DNA of 64,000 bases from Oscillibacter sp. (GCF_028693505.1 NZ_JAQUVF010000012.1:1-64000); one strand, 5' to 3'. Positions 50,624 to 63,086 are shown, counted from the first letter of the stretch. Notes: generated by a model from the letters alone, not told the origin. Made by a program: numbers and translations.

Positions 50624-51382
50624 ATGGATTCGCTTTTTTCTCTGGCGGGAAAAACCGCCGTCATTACCGGCTGCGCCACCGGCATCGGGCAGGGCCTTGC
50701 CGTGGGGCTTGCAAAAGCCGGGGCCGACATCATCGCGCTGGACATTGCCGATCTTGAGGACACAAGGCAAAAAGTCACCGGGCTGGGACGGGTCTGCGGC
50801 TGCTACCACGTGGACCTTGCCGATTCCCACAGCATCGACACGGCTTGGAACGCTCTGCTATCGGACTTTAAAACCGTGGACATCCTCTTCAACAACGCGG
50901 GCATGCAGTACCGCGCTTCCGCCTTTGAATACCCGGAAGCCATGTTTGATAAGATCGTGGCGGTGAATTTGAAGGCCGCCTATCTTCTTTCCCAGAAGGC
51001 CGCCCGCCACTTTCAAAGCCGGGGCTGCCCCGGGAAGATCATCAACACCGCCTCCCTCTTCACCACCTTCGGCGGTGTGGAGGTCAGCGGCTACACCTGC
51101 ACGAAGCACGGTATCATGGGCATGACCAAGGCCCTTTCCAATGAGCTTGCCCCCTACGGCATCTGCGTCAACGCCATCGCCCCGGGCTATATCCAAACGG
51201 AACTCACCCGCGCCATCTGGAGCGATCCGGAGCGGCGCGGACCCATGGACGCGCGGATTCCCTTGGGCCGCTGGGGCACCCCCGCGGATTTTGAAGGCAT
51301 TGCGGTGTTTCTCGCCTCTTCCGCTTCCGACTATATCACCGGCGTCATGATCCCCGTGGACGGCGGCTACACCGTCCGCTGA
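50624..51382 (+). CDS. Short-chain dehydrogenase/reductase (gluconate 5-dehydrogenase/KduD-like)
   Basis: The 252-residue SDR has TGCATGIGQG (cofactor loop), NNAG, the catalytic Ser in NTASLF, and Tyr/Lys in YTCTK. Length and the C-terminal FLASSASDYITGVMIPVDGG suggest the KduD/gluconate 5-dehydrogenase group that oxidises sugar acids. No partner sugar-acid genes are nearby, so the substrate is open. CAGGAGGC precedes the ATG at 50624. Confidence 0.85.
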   Translation: MDSLFSLAGKTAVITGCATGIGQGLAVGLAKAGADIIALDIADLEDTRQKVTGLGRVCGCYHVDLADSHSIDTAWNALLSDFKTVDILFNNAGMQYRASAFEYPEAMFDKIVAVNLKAAYLLSQKAARHFQSRGCPGKIINTASLFTTFGGVEVSGYTCTKHGIMGMTKALSNELAPYGICVNAIAPGYIQTELTRAIWSDPERRGPMDARIPLGRWGTPADFEGIAVFLASSASDYITGVMIPVDGGYTVR

Positions 51383-51441
51383 GGGGCGTCTATCGCGCTT
51401 TCGCGTAAAGACGGCCGGACGCCTTGCGCCATACTGTTTAA

Positions 51442-51488
51442 AAAAGCTGCCAGATGCAGCCCCAAGGGGGCTGCTCCCGGCAGCTTTT
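51442..51488. terminator. Bidirectional terminator between the SDR and metal-binding lipoprotein genes
   Basis: AAAAGCTGCC pairs with GGCAGCTTTT, enclosing an inner GCAGCCCC/GGGGGCTGC stem. A- and T-runs flank it. Confidence 0.88.
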
Positions 51489-51494
51489 ATCCGT

Positions 51495-52436
51495 TTATAG
51501 ATACTTTTTCAGCGCTTCCAGATTCCCCTGCATCAGCGTGACATAGGTCGCCCCGCCGTCCAGTTCCACCTTGGAAACATTGTGGCAGGAGTGGAACATT
51601 GCCGTTTTGGCCCCGGCGGCCTCCGCGATGCTGTCCGCCACCAAATGGTTGGAAAACTCGATATACCAGACTGTGGGGATTTTCTCCTGGCGCACCTTGT
51701 CTGTCAAAAATGCCACGGTGGCGGCGGAAGGCTCCGTCTGGGTGCTGCACCCGGGGAAGGCGGCGTAGTAGTCCAAGTCGTATTCCTCCGCAAAATAGCG
51801 CAGGGGAAACCGGTCGCCAAAGACCATGGTCCGGTCCGTCCGGGCATCAAAAAACGCCGCAAACTCCCCGTCCAGCTCGTGGATCTTCGCGGCATACGCC
51901 TCCGCCGCCGCGGTATAGTCCCCGGCATGAGCGCCATCCAGCGCCGAGAGCTGCTCCCCCACCGCCCGGGTGATGGCGGCGGCGTTTTGGGGCGACGTCC
52001 ACACGTGCTCGTCCAGCTCCGCCACCTCCCCCGCTCCGTGGTCCTCGTGTTCTTCCTGCATGCCCGCCACCGATTCCTCCTCCAGCAAGTCCACGCAGTC
52101 CACCATCCGCATGGCGGTCCCCCGCATCTCCACGGCGGAGAGGATTGTCTCCACCCACGCGTCGGACTCTCCGCCAAGGTACAAAAAGAGATCGCACTCC
52201 TGCACCGCCAGAATGTCCGATGGGGTCGGCTCGTAGGTGTGGCTCTCCGTTCCCGGCGGCAGCAGCAGCTTGACATCCGCCCACTCCCCCGCCGCAGCCC
52301 GGGCAAAATCATAGGCCGGGAACACCGTGGTCACGATCTGAAGGCGGTCCGACCGCTCCGTTTTTTCTATCTGCCCGCCGCAGCCTGTCAGCACCAGCGC
52401 GCACAACAGCAGCAGGGAAAACACTTGTTTTTTCAC
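51495..52436 (-). CDS. Zinc/manganese-type ABC transporter substrate-binding lipoprotein
   Basis: The 313-residue lipoprotein ([15 protein letters not shown]) matches cluster A-I metal-binding proteins (ZnuA/AdcA). Likely metal ligands are His in SHTYEPTP and His in DEHVWTSP. The third site, usually a His before the long helix, reads [12 protein letters not shown], with Asp instead, and the last part [17 protein letters not shown] is conserved. A short acidic/His stretch (EEHEDHGAG) could also bind metal. It starts at GTG 52436, seven bases after AGGAG. No ATPase or permease gene is adjacent in the window. Confidence 0.87.
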   Translation of the reverse strand: MKKQVFSLLLLCALVLTGCGGQIEKTERSDRLQIVTTVFPAYDFARAAAGEWADVKLLLPPGTESHTYEPTPSDILAVQECDLFLYLGGESDAWVETILSAVEMRGTAMRMVDCVDLLEEESVAGMQEEHEDHGAGEVAELDEHVWTSPQNAAAITRAVGEQLSALDGAHAGDYTAAAEAYAAKIHELDGEFAAFFDARTDRTMVFGDRFPLRYFAEEYDLDYYAAFPGCSTQTEPSAATVAFLTDKVRQEKIPTVWYIEFSNHLVADSIAEAAGAKTAMFHSCHNVSKVELDGGATYVTLMQGNLEALKKYL

Positions 52437-52456
52437 GAAATGGCTCCTTTTCAAAC

Positions 52457-52507
52457 TGAGAATGATTTTCAGATGTTTATGATAGCACGTCCGGGCAAAA
52501 AATGCAA
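52457..52507 (-). promoter_or_regulatory. Promoter and Fur-family box of the metal-binding lipoprotein
   Basis: TTGCAT (52507-52502), 17-bp spacer, TATCAT (52484-52479) on the minus strand. TGAGAATGATTTTCA (52457-52471) is a 7-1-7 inverted repeat of the Fur/Zur/PerR type with one mismatched pair, placed over the start site. Confidence 0.7.
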
Positions 52508-52532
52508 GCTGCTTTTCCCCCCTCCCTGCCGC

Positions 52533-52561
52533 TTGCGTTTGGGGCCGCTTGCCGTTATAAT
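52533..52561 (+). promoter_or_regulatory. Promoter of fumC
   Basis: TTGCGT (52533-52538), 17-bp spacer, TATAAT (52556-52561). Confidence 0.75.
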
Positions 52562-52652
52562 ACTGTCTGATTGGCAGACTTCCTGGCGGTCTGCGCAGGA
52601 TATCGCCGCTTGGCACTGCGGCGCAACTTATGGAAAAATGGGGGACCACATC

Positions 52653-54011
<1,359 letters not shown>

Positions 54012-54025
54012 CCGCGTTTTCCAAG

Positions 54026-54058
54026 GCCCGACGCACCCTGTGTGCGCCGGGCTTTTTT
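54026..54058 (+). terminator. Terminator after fumC
   Basis: GCCCGaCGCAC pairs with GTGCGcCGGGC, 5-nt loop, then TTTTTT. Confidence 0.9.
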
Positions 54059-54309
54059 GTTCACCGAAAGGCTGTGCTTTCCGCCGGGGCGCTGGCGGGA
54101 TGCGCCGCTCCGCCGTTTCCCCCCCACAGCCGTCATCCGGTCCGGAACCGGAAAATTATGCACTTTCCATTTCTTTACCCCCCAGTGGGACGCCCCCTCC
54201 CGGCGTCTTGCGCGCAGCGCCGCCGCCCATTGTAAGGATGGATAGGAAAAACATGGCAAAATAGGCAAAAGTACCGTATTCAAGGCCCAATTGTTGTGCA
54301 ACCCGCCAC

Positions 54310-54339
54310 TTGCATAATTATACATAGCAAGCGTATAAT
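54310..54339 (+). promoter_or_regulatory. Arginine operon promoter with a possible ArgR box
   Basis: TTGCAT (54310-54315), 18-bp spacer, TATAAT (54334-54339). TTGCATAATTATACATA (54310-54326) resembles an ARG box (TGNATWWWWATNCA type) and overlaps the -35. The stretch from the fumC terminator (54058) to here shows nothing else I can name. Confidence 0.6.
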
Positions 54340-54375
54340 TCAATCAACAAATTACTTCAAACGGAGGCGTCCACC

Positions 54376-55602
<1,227 letters not shown>

Positions 55603-55720
55603 GCAGCGTGCCTTCCGCCCGCCCCGGTTCGTGGGCCGCGGCGTCGGCTTTGAAAAGAAAAACGCGGATGCGGGACGGAGATGCTCTTCGCCCCGCGTTC
55701 GCAGTGAAAGGAACGCTTGT

Positions 55721-57103
55721 ATGAAACTCTGGTCCGGGCGCTTCGGCAAGGAAACCGACGCCTTAGTCAACGACTTCAACGCCTCCATCTCCTTCGACCA
55801 GCGGCTGTACCGGGAGGACATCCGCGGCTCGCTGGCCCACGCCGATATGCTCCGCGCCTGCGGCATCCTCTCTCAAGAGGACGCCGACGCCATTTCCGAG
55901 GGGCTTTTGGGGATTTTGGCGGATGTGGAGGCCGGGAAAATCACCTTCACCCCCGACAACGAGGACATCCACATGAATGTGGAGGCGCTGCTCACCAAGC
56001 GCATCGGGCAGGCTGGCAAGCGCCTGCACACCGCCCGGTCCCGCAACGATCAGGTGGCGCTGGATTTCCGGATGTACGTCCGGGGGGAGATCCCCACGCT
56101 TTTGAGCCAGCTCATGGAGTTGGAGACGGTTTTGTGCCGGCAGGCGAAGCGCTATCAAACCGCCGTCATGCCCGGCTATACCCACTTGCAGCGGGCGCAG
56201 CCCATCTCCTTTGCCCAGCACCTGATGGCCTATGCCGCCATGTTCCGCCGGGACGCGGGACGGCTGGAGGACTGCGCCGCGCGGCTCAACGAGTGCCCCC
56301 TTGGCAGCGGCGCGCTGGCAGGCACCACCTACCCCATCGACCGCTTCATGACGGCGCAGGCGCTCTCCTTTGACGCCCCCATGTCCAACTCGCTGGACGG
56401 CGTTTCCGACCGGGACTACGCGCTGGAGCTGATGAGCACCCTGTCCATCCTCATGATGCATCTCTCCCGCTTTTCCGAGGAGATCATCCTCTGGTGCAGC
56501 TGGGAGTTTAAATTCATCGAGCTGGACGACGCCTACGCCACCGGCTCGTCCATCATGCCTCAGAAGAAAAATCCGGACGTGGCCGAGCTGGTCCGGGGCA
56601 AGACGGGGCGGGTGTACGGCGACCTCATGAGCCTGCTGACGGTGATGAAGGGTCTGCCGCTGGCCTACAACAAGGATATGCAGGAGGACAAGGAGCCGGT
56701 GTTCGACGCCATCGACACCGTGGAGATGTGCCTGCCGGTGTTTGCCGCCATGCTGGACACCATGACCGTCCGCACGGACAACATGCGCGCTGCGGCGGGC
56801 CGGGGCTTCATCAACGCCACCGACTGCGCGGACTATCTCACCAAAAAGGGGATGCCCTTTCGGGACGCCTATACCGCCGTGGGTCAGCTGGTGGCCGCGT
56901 GTACAAAGAGCGGCAAAACGCTGGAGGACACGACGCTGGAGGAATTCAAGGCCGTCTCTCCCCTCTTTGAAGCGGATGTATACGACGCACTGAATCTGGA
57001 AAACTGCATGGCCCTGCGGGGCAGCTACGGCGGTCCCGCCGTTTCGGAGACCAGCCGGCAGATTGCGGAGATCGAACAGTTTGTCTTGGACCACACAAAG
57101 TAA
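55721..57103 (+). CDS. argH: Argininosuccinate lyase
   Basis: A 460-residue fumarase-superfamily enzyme releasing fumarate from argininosuccinate. It begins MKLWSGRFGKETD, and contains HTARSRNDQVA, PGYTHLQRAQP and GSSIMPQKKNPD. AAAGGA precedes the ATG at 55721; an upstream in-frame ATG has no site. The 118-bp gap after argG holds an AACGCGG/CCGCGTT inverted repeat. Confidence 0.96.
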   Translation: MKLWSGRFGKETDALVNDFNASISFDQRLYREDIRGSLAHADMLRACGILSQEDADAISEGLLGILADVEAGKITFTPDNEDIHMNVEALLTKRIGQAGKRLHTARSRNDQVALDFRMYVRGEIPTLLSQLMELETVLCRQAKRYQTAVMPGYTHLQRAQPISFAQHLMAYAAMFRRDAGRLEDCAARLNECPLGSGALAGTTYPIDRFMTAQALSFDAPMSNSLDGVSDRDYALELMSTLSILMMHLSRFSEEIILWCSWEFKFIELDDAYATGSSIMPQKKNPDVAELVRGKTGRVYGDLMSLLTVMKGLPLAYNKDMQEDKEPVFDAIDTVEMCLPVFAAMLDTMTVRTDNMRAAAGRGFINATDCADYLTKKGMPFRDAYTAVGQLVAACTKSGKTLEDTTLEEFKAVSPLFEADVYDALNLENCMALRGSYGGPAVSETSRQIAEIEQFVLDHTK

Positions 57104-57121
57104 AAAAAGGGGATGGACCCA

Positions 57122-58054
57122 GTGAAACCGAAGGTATATATTGATGGCAAGGACGGCACCACCGGATTGCAGATCTACGACCGCCTCTCCGCCCGCGAGG
57201 ATGTTACTTTGCTCCTCATCGACGAGGAAAAGCGAAAGGACAGCGCCGCGCGCAAGGCGCTGATGGACGCGGCGGATCTGGTGTTTTTATGCCTGCCGGA
57301 CGCCGCCGCCGTGGAGGCCGTGGCGCTGGTGGAAAACCCCGCCACCCGCATCATCGACGCCTCCACCGCCCACCGCACCGCAAGCGGCTGGGTGTACGGC
57401 TTCGCGGAGCTGGGCCAGCGCGGAGAAATTGCGCTTGCCAAGCGCGTTGCCAATCCCGGCTGTCACGCCACCGGTTTTCTCTCCGCCGCAGCGCCCTTGG
57501 TAAAGCTGGGCATTTTGCCAAAGGACTACCCCCTCACCGTCTACTCCCTCACCGGCTACTCCGGCGGCGGCAAGAAGATGATCGCGGAGTACGAGTCCGA
57601 CGGGCGGAGCGAGGCACTTGACGCCCCCCGCATCTACGGGCTGAATCTACGGCACAAGCACCTGCCGGAGATGCAGAAGATCGCCGGACTTTCCTATCCG
57701 CCGGTTTTCAATCCGGTGGTGGACGATTACTACAAGGGCATGGCCACCACGCTGCTGCTCCACAACCGTCTGCTCTCCGGCGCCCCCACGGCGCAGGATG
57801 TGTGCGAGGCGCTCACCGCGTTTTACGCGGGGCAGGCGCTGGTGAAGGTGACGCCCTTTGGCGCGCAGGAGAGTCTGCTTTCCGCCAACCGCTTTGCCGG
57901 GAAGGACACGCTGGAGCTTACCGTCTGCGGAAACGAGGCCCAGACCATGATTACCGCCCGGTTCGACAATCTGGGCAAGGGCGCCTCCGGCGCCGCCGTG
58001 CAGAATATGAATCTCATGCTGGGCTTTCCGGAGACTGCCGGACTGAGCCTGTAA
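57122..58054 (+). CDS. argC: N-acetyl-gamma-glutamyl-phosphate reductase, short (type 2) form
   Basis: The 310-residue dehydrogenase reduces acetylglutamyl phosphate. KVYIDGKDGTTGLQIY at the start and the catalytic Cys114 in ANPGCHATG mark the short ArgC type. The GTG at 57122 is preferred: AGGGG (57108-57112) is nine bases upstream, whereas the ATG at 57113 directly abuts it. This start also gives the family-like MKPKVYIDG. Confidence 0.92.
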   Translation: MKPKVYIDGKDGTTGLQIYDRLSAREDVTLLLIDEEKRKDSAARKALMDAADLVFLCLPDAAAVEAVALVENPATRIIDASTAHRTASGWVYGFAELGQRGEIALAKRVANPGCHATGFLSAAAPLVKLGILPKDYPLTVYSLTGYSGGGKKMIAEYESDGRSEALDAPRIYGLNLRHKHLPEMQKIAGLSYPPVFNPVVDDYYKGMATTLLLHNRLLSGAPTAQDVCEALTAFYAGQALVKVTPFGAQESLLSANRFAGKDTLELTVCGNEAQTMITARFDNLGKGASGAAVQNMNLMLGFPETAGLSL

Positions 58055-58066
58055 GGAGGAACACCT

Positions 58067-59290
58067 ATGAACTTGATTGAAGGCGGCGTCTGCGCCGCGC
58101 AGGGCTTTTCCGCCGCCGGTATCCACGTGGGCGTCAAGACCCACGCCACGTGGAAAAAGGATGTGGCGCTCATCGTGTCTGACGTGGAGTGCGCCGCCGC
58201 GGCGGTATTCACCAAAAACGTGGTAAAGGCCGCCCCCATCCATGTGGACAAGGCGCATCTGGCAAACGGCAGGGCCCGGGCCATCATTGCCAACAGCGGC
58301 AACGCCAACGCCTGCGCCCCCAACGGCGAGGAAAACGCCGAAAAGATGTGCGCTGCGGCGGCAAAGGCCATCGGCTGCGAGGCGGGCGACGTGCTGGTGT
58401 CCTCCACCGGCGTCATCGGTCAGACCCTCAACGTGGGCGTCATCGAAGCGGGCGTCCCCGCGCTCTGCGGCGCGCTGGAGCACTCCGCCGCCGGCAGCGA
58501 CGCCGCCGCCCACGCCATCATGACCACCGACACAGAGAAAAAGGAAGCGGCAGTGGAGACGGTCATCGGCGGCAAAACCGTCCGCATGGGCGGCATCGCC
58601 AAGGGCAGCGGCATGATCCACCCCAACATGGGCACCATGCTCTGCTTCCTCACCACGGACTGCGCCATCTCCCCCGCCATGATCAAAACCGCCCTGCTGG
58701 AGACCGTGAACGTCAGCTTCAACCGCATCAGCGTGGACGGCGACACCTCCACCAACGACACCTGCTGTGTGCTGGCAAACGGCCTTGCGGGCAACGCTGT
58801 CATCACGGAAAAGGACGGGGACTACGCCGCCTTTTTGGAGGCGCTGCAAACCCTTTGCACACTGCTTGCCAAAAAGATGGCCTCCGACGGTGAGGGCGCG
58901 AAGCACCTTCTCACCTGCACCGTCTCCGGCGCCAGCAGCGAGCAAAGCGCGGAGACCATCGCCAAGTCCGTCATCTCCTCCACCCTCACCAAGGCCGCCA
59001 TCTTCGGCGCGGACGCCAACTGGGGCCGTGTGCTCTGCGCCATGGGCTACTCCGGGGAGGACTTTGACCCGGAGCAGGTGGAAGTCTCCTTTGCCAGTGC
59101 CGCAGGCAGCGTCGCCGTGTGCGCCAAGGGCCGGGGACTGAGCTTTGACGAGGACCTTGCCAAGAAAATTCTCACAGAGCACGATGTGGAGATTCTCGTC
59201 TCCATGGGCGAGGGCGACCAATGCTGCACCTGCTGGGGCTGCGACATCACCTACGATTACATCAAGATCAACGGGGACTACCGCACCTGA
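58067..59290 (+). CDS. argJ: Bifunctional glutamate N-acetyltransferase/ornithine acetyltransferase
   Basis: The 407-residue precursor transfers acetyl from acetylornithine to glutamate and so recycles the acetyl group; argA is then not needed. Self-cleavage is expected before Thr190 in KGSGMIHPNMGTML; the preceding residue is Gly where Ala is common. AAGGAGG precedes the ATG. Confidence 0.95.
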   Translation: MNLIEGGVCAAQGFSAAGIHVGVKTHATWKKDVALIVSDVECAAAAVFTKNVVKAAPIHVDKAHLANGRARAIIANSGNANACAPNGEENAEKMCAAAAKAIGCEAGDVLVSSTGVIGQTLNVGVIEAGVPALCGALEHSAAGSDAAAHAIMTTDTEKKEAAVETVIGGKTVRMGGIAKGSGMIHPNMGTMLCFLTTDCAISPAMIKTALLETVNVSFNRISVDGDTSTNDTCCVLANGLAGNAVITEKDGDYAAFLEALQTLCTLLAKKMASDGEGAKHLLTCTVSGASSEQSAETIAKSVISSTLTKAAIFGADANWGRVLCAMGYSGEDFDPEQVEVSFASAAGSVAVCAKGRGLSFDEDLAKKILTEHDVEILVSMGEGDQCCTCWGCDITYDYIKINGDYRT

Positions 59291-59662
59291 CGCGTCGCAT
59301 ACGCCGTATCCCTCGCCTCCGCCCTTTGGACGAAGGCTCACTCACTCCGTTGCTCCGCTTCTTCGCGGCGGGACCGCCTGCGGCTGAGTCCCTCCGCGAG
59401 TGGAGACGGGGGACGTGTCGCATACGCCGTATCCCTCGCCTCCGCCCTTTGGACGAAGGCTCACTCACTCCGTTGCTCCGCTTCTTCGCGGCGGGACCGC
59501 CTGCGGCGATTTCCCCCCGCGAGTGGAGACGGGGGACGCGTCGCATACGCCGTATCGTTCGCCTCCGCCCTTTGGACGAAGGCTCATTCACTCCGTTGCT
59601 CCGCTTCTTCGCGGCGGGACCGCCTGCGGCTGAGTCCCTCCGCGAGTGGAGACGGGGGACGT
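59291..59662. repeat. Three 123-bp tandem repeats inside the arginine operon
   Basis: The marker GTCGCATACGCCGTATC starts at 59294, 59417 and 59540, exactly 123 bp apart; a fourth, truncated unit begins at 59663 (GTCGCAAACTTCGTATA). Units are nearly identical; the middle one differs near its end (GCGATTTCCCCCC) and the third has GTTC for CCTC. Each contains CCTCCGCCCTTTGGACGAAGG and GCGGCGGGACCGCCTGCGGC-like dyads. It fills the gap between argJ and argB. It has no credible gene, although 123 bp keeps frames open on both strands. Confidence 0.95.
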
Positions 59663-59759
59663 GTCGCAAACTTCGTATAACTCGTCTTTGTGGGATAAGA
59701 ACCCCACACCGTAAATTCAAAACGGGCGCTTGCAAGGCCCAAAGGAAGAGGGAACCCAC

Positions 59760-60620
59760 ATGTCATCTCACGCACAGCAGGCCAAGACGCTGGTCGAGGC
59801 GCTGCCCTACATTCAAAAATTTACCGGAAAAACCATTGTGGTAAAATACGGTGGAAACGCCATGATCTCAGACGAACTGCGCAGTGCCGTCATGAGCGAC
59901 ATCATTCTTTTGAGCCTCGTGGGCATCCGGGTGGTGGTGGTCCACGGCGGCGGGCCGGAAATCTCCGACATGCTGAAAAAGATCGGCCACCAGTCCCGCT
60001 TTGTGGACGGTCTGCGCTACACGGACGAGGAGACCATGGACGTGGTGCAGGCGGTGCTGTGCGGCAAGATCAACAAGAATCTGGTGGCGCAGCTGAATCG
60101 GCTGGGCGGGCAGGCCATCGGCCTTTGCGGCATGGACGGAAGGCTCTTTCAGGCGACGCGGCTGGACGAGAAATACGGCCTTGTGGGCAAAATCACCGGC
60201 GTGAATCCCGCGCCGGTGGAAAACGCCCTGCTGACGGGCTACATCCCCGTGATCTCCACGGTGGCGCAGGGCACGGACGCCGACACGTCATACAACATCA
60301 ACGCCGACACCGCCGCCGCCAAGCTGGCGGAGGCGCTCCACGCGGAAAAGCTCATTTTGCTCACGGACGTCCGGGGCCTTTTGCGCGATCCCAAGGACGA
60401 GGAGACTCTCATCCACGTGGTCCACACCTACGAGGTGCCGGGTCTTGTGGCGGACGGCACCATCTCCGGCGGCATGATTCCCAAGATGGAGTGCTGCGTG
60501 TCCGCCATTGCCGGCGGCGTGGAGCGGGTGCACATTCTGGACGGCCGGATTCCCCACTCCCTTCTCATTGAGCTTCTCAGCGATCAAGGCATCGGCACCA
60601 TGCTGAAAAAGGAGGACTAA
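59760..60620 (+). CDS. argB: Acetylglutamate kinase
   Basis: A 286-residue amino-acid kinase with KYGGNAM, HGGGPEIS and NINADTAAAKLA. The ATG at 59760 follows GAGGGA; longer readings come from the repeat region. It is the regulated step in many bacteria; the N-terminal helix (SSHAQQAKTLVEALPYI) resembles arginine-sensitive enzymes. Confidence 0.95.
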   Translation: MSSHAQQAKTLVEALPYIQKFTGKTIVVKYGGNAMISDELRSAVMSDIILLSLVGIRVVVVHGGGPEISDMLKKIGHQSRFVDGLRYTDEETMDVVQAVLCGKINKNLVAQLNRLGGQAIGLCGMDGRLFQATRLDEKYGLVGKITGVNPAPVENALLTGYIPVISTVAQGTDADTSYNINADTAAAKLAEALHAEKLILLTDVRGLLRDPKDEETLIHVVHTYEVPGLVADGTISGGMIPKMECCVSAIAGGVERVHILDGRIPHSLLIELLSDQGIGTMLKKED

Positions 60621-60624
60621 ATTC

Positions 60625-61803
60625 ATGACTTCCGAAGAAATTAAGGCCCTGACAGGCCGGTACATCATGAATACCTACGGCCGCTTCCCCGTGGCCATCG
60701 ACCACGGGGAGGGCGCCCGGCTCTACTCCCCCGAGGGGCGGGAGTACATCGATTTTACCAGCGGCATCGGCGTGACGTGCCTTGGCTACGGCAACGACAG
60801 CTGGGCGCAGGCCATCGCGGCGCAGGCCCAAAAGCTGGGCCACGTCTCCAACCTCTTTTATACGGAGCCTGCCGCCCGCCTCGCCCAAATTCTCTGTGAG
60901 CGCACAGGAGAGAGCTGCGTGTTTTTCGCAAACGGCGGCGGCGAGGCCAACGAGGGCATGATTAAGCTTGCAAGAAAGTACAGCTTTGACAAGTATGGCC
61001 CCGGCCGCGCCACCATCCTCACGCTGAACAACTCCTTCCACGGCCGCACCATCACCACCCTCAAGGCCACCGGGCAGGAGGTGTTCCACAACTATTTCTT
61101 CCCCTTCACCGAGGGCTTCCGCTACGCCGACGCCAACGACCTTTCCTCTCTGGAGGCCCAGAGCGGGGACGACGTGTGCGCCGTGATGGTGGAGCTGGTG
61201 CAGGGCGAGGGCGGCGTGCTGCCCTTGGAGCGGGACTATGTGCGCTCCGTCGCCAAGCTGTGCGCCGAGAAGGACTGGCTGCTGCTGGTGGACGAGGTCC
61301 AAACCGGCGTTGGCCGCACGGGCAAGCTCTTTGCTTTCCAACACTACGGGATTTTGCCGGATGTCGCATCCTTTGCCAAGGGCATCGCGGGGGGACTTCC
61401 CATGAGCGGCATTCTGGCAAATGAAAAGTGCCGCACCGTTCTCACCCCCGGCACCCACGCCACCACCTTTGGCGCAAACCCCGTCTGCGCCGCCGCCGGA
61501 CTTTTGGTGCAGGAGACCCTCTCCGACGCGTTTTTGGAAGAGGTGGCGTCCAAGGGCGCCTACCTGCGGGAGAAAATTGAAGCGATGGCGCTGCCCTGCT
61601 TTGGCAAGACCCGGGGTCTGGGATTGATGATCGGCATTGCCGTGCAGGACGGTTTTTCCAACAAGGACCTTGCCAACCGCCTGATCGAAAATGGATTGCT
61701 GGTGCTCACCGCGGGGCCGGGGATGCGGCTGCTGCCGCCGCTTTCCATCACGAAGGCGGAGATGGACCGGGGCCTTGCCATCATGGAAGCGACGCTGCGC
61801 TGA
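60625..61803 (+). CDS. argD: Acetylornithine aminotransferase
   Basis: The 392-residue class III PLP transaminase has Lys252 in SFAKGIAGGLPMS, DEVQTGVGRTG, and GGGEANEGMIKLAR. AAGGAGGAC precedes the ATG, 4 bp after argB. Confidence 0.95.
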   Translation: MTSEEIKALTGRYIMNTYGRFPVAIDHGEGARLYSPEGREYIDFTSGIGVTCLGYGNDSWAQAIAAQAQKLGHVSNLFYTEPAARLAQILCERTGESCVFFANGGGEANEGMIKLARKYSFDKYGPGRATILTLNNSFHGRTITTLKATGQEVFHNYFFPFTEGFRYADANDLSSLEAQSGDDVCAVMVELVQGEGGVLPLERDYVRSVAKLCAEKDWLLLVDEVQTGVGRTGKLFAFQHYGILPDVASFAKGIAGGLPMSGILANEKCRTVLTPGTHATTFGANPVCAAAGLLVQETLSDAFLEEVASKGAYLREKIEAMALPCFGKTRGLGLMIGIAVQDGFSNKDLANRLIENGLLVLTAGPGMRLLPPLSITKAEMDRGLAIMEATLR

Positions 61804-61960
61804 TTTTGCCGCTTGCGGCTCTTACAATAGCAATCACAATATCTCTATCTTTTGCTTTTGCTCTTGCGGGAAGATTTTTGAAGATTTTGCAGAATTTTAA
61901 AAAATGTGCACCCCCCTGTGCCCGCTTTTGCACACACCACCGATAAAGAGAGGATTTGAC

Positions 61961-62944
61961 ATGGAAAACCACACCCACTTTTTAAAGCTTCTGGATTTCA
62001 CCCCCGCCGAGATCGGGCAGTTTTTGGACACCGCCGCCGACCTGAAGGCCAAAAAGAAGGCCGGCATCCCCCACCGGTATCTGGAGGGGAAGAACGTGGC
62101 GCTGATCTTTGAAAAGACCTCCACCCGCACCCGCTGCGCCTTCGAGGTGGCGGCGCAGGATCTGGGCATGGGGTCCACCTATCTGGGGCCCACCGGCTCC
62201 CAGATCGGCGTGAAGGAGTCCATCGCGGACACTGCCCGGGTCCTTGGCCGGATGTTTGACGGCATTGAGTACCGGGGCTTCGGGCAGTCTCTGGTGGAGG
62301 AGCTGGCGAAGTATGCCGGAGTCCCCGTGTTTAACGGGCTGACCAACGAATTTCACCCCACTCAGATTCTGGCGGACTTTCTCACCATCCGGGAACACTT
62401 CGGGAAACTTTCCGGCGTCAAGCTGGTGTACTTAGGCGACGCCCGGTACAACATGGGCAACAGCCTCATGGTGGGCTGCGCCAAGATGGGGATGCACTTT
62501 GTTGCCTGTGCGCCCAAGGCGTATCTGCCGGACCCGGCCCTTGTGGCCACCTGCCGCGCCATCGCCGAGGAAACCGGCGCGGTGCTGGAGCTGATAGAGG
62601 ACCCCATGGAAGCCACCAAGAACGCCGACGTTCTCTACACCGACGTGTGGGTCTCCATGGGCGAGCCGGCGGAGGTGTGGGCGGAGCGCATCGCGGCGCT
62701 GGGACCCTATCAGATCACCCAGGCGCTTATGGACAACGCCGGTCCCCAGTGCCGTTTCATGCACTGCCTGCCCGCCTATCACGACCACAAGACCAAGGTG
62801 GGCCGTGAGATGGGCGAGCGCTTCGGGCGCAGCGCCATGGAGGTCACCGACGAGGTGTTTGAGTCTCCCCGGTCCATCGTCTTTGACGAGGCGGAAAACC
62901 GGATGCACACCATCAAGGCGGTTCTGTACGAGCTGATGAAATAA
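61961..62944 (+). CDS. argF: Ornithine carbamoyltransferase
   Basis: The 327-residue enzyme carries STRTR (residues 54-58) for carbamoyl phosphate, HPTQ, and HCLPAYHD near the C-terminus. GAGAGGA lies before the ATG at 61961. The 157-bp gap after argD is AT-rich, without a clear terminator or consensus promoter, so it is most likely the last gene of the arg operon. Confidence 0.95.
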   Translation: MENHTHFLKLLDFTPAEIGQFLDTAADLKAKKKAGIPHRYLEGKNVALIFEKTSTRTRCAFEVAAQDLGMGSTYLGPTGSQIGVKESIADTARVLGRMFDGIEYRGFGQSLVEELAKYAGVPVFNGLTNEFHPTQILADFLTIREHFGKLSGVKLVYLGDARYNMGNSLMVGCAKMGMHFVACAPKAYLPDPALVATCRAIAEETGAVLELIEDPMEATKNADVLYTDVWVSMGEPAEVWAERIAALGPYQITQALMDNAGPQCRFMHCLPAYHDHKTKVGREMGERFGRSAMEVTDEVFESPRSIVFDEAENRMHTIKAVLYELMK

Positions 62945-62953
62945 GGCATTCCC

Positions 62954-62988
62954 GGCGCTCTCCCGCCTGTGCGGGAGAGCGCCTTTTT
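62954..62988 (+). terminator. Terminator after argF
   Basis: A perfect 13-bp stem GGCGCTCTCCCGC with complement, CTGT loop, then TTTTT. Confidence 0.93.
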
Positions 62989-63034
62989 CGCCTTGGGCGC
63001 CTGTCTCCCCACCCCGGGAAGGACAGATGTGACC

Positions 63035-63063
63035 TTGCATTTTGGGGGCTGCGGCGCTATACT
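63035..63063 (+). promoter_or_regulatory. Promoter of the macrodomain gene
   Basis: TTGCAT (63035-63040), 17-bp spacer, TATACT (63058-63063). Confidence 0.75.
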
Positions 63064-63086
63064 GGAAAACAAAAGGAGGTGCTTTT

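Noticed and set aside
59221..59844. Open frames on both strands encoding 41-residue repeats
   Set aside because: They arise because the DNA repeat length is divisible by three. The plus-strand frame begins inside argJ and ends inside argB, and the peptides have no plausible fold or ribosome binding site.
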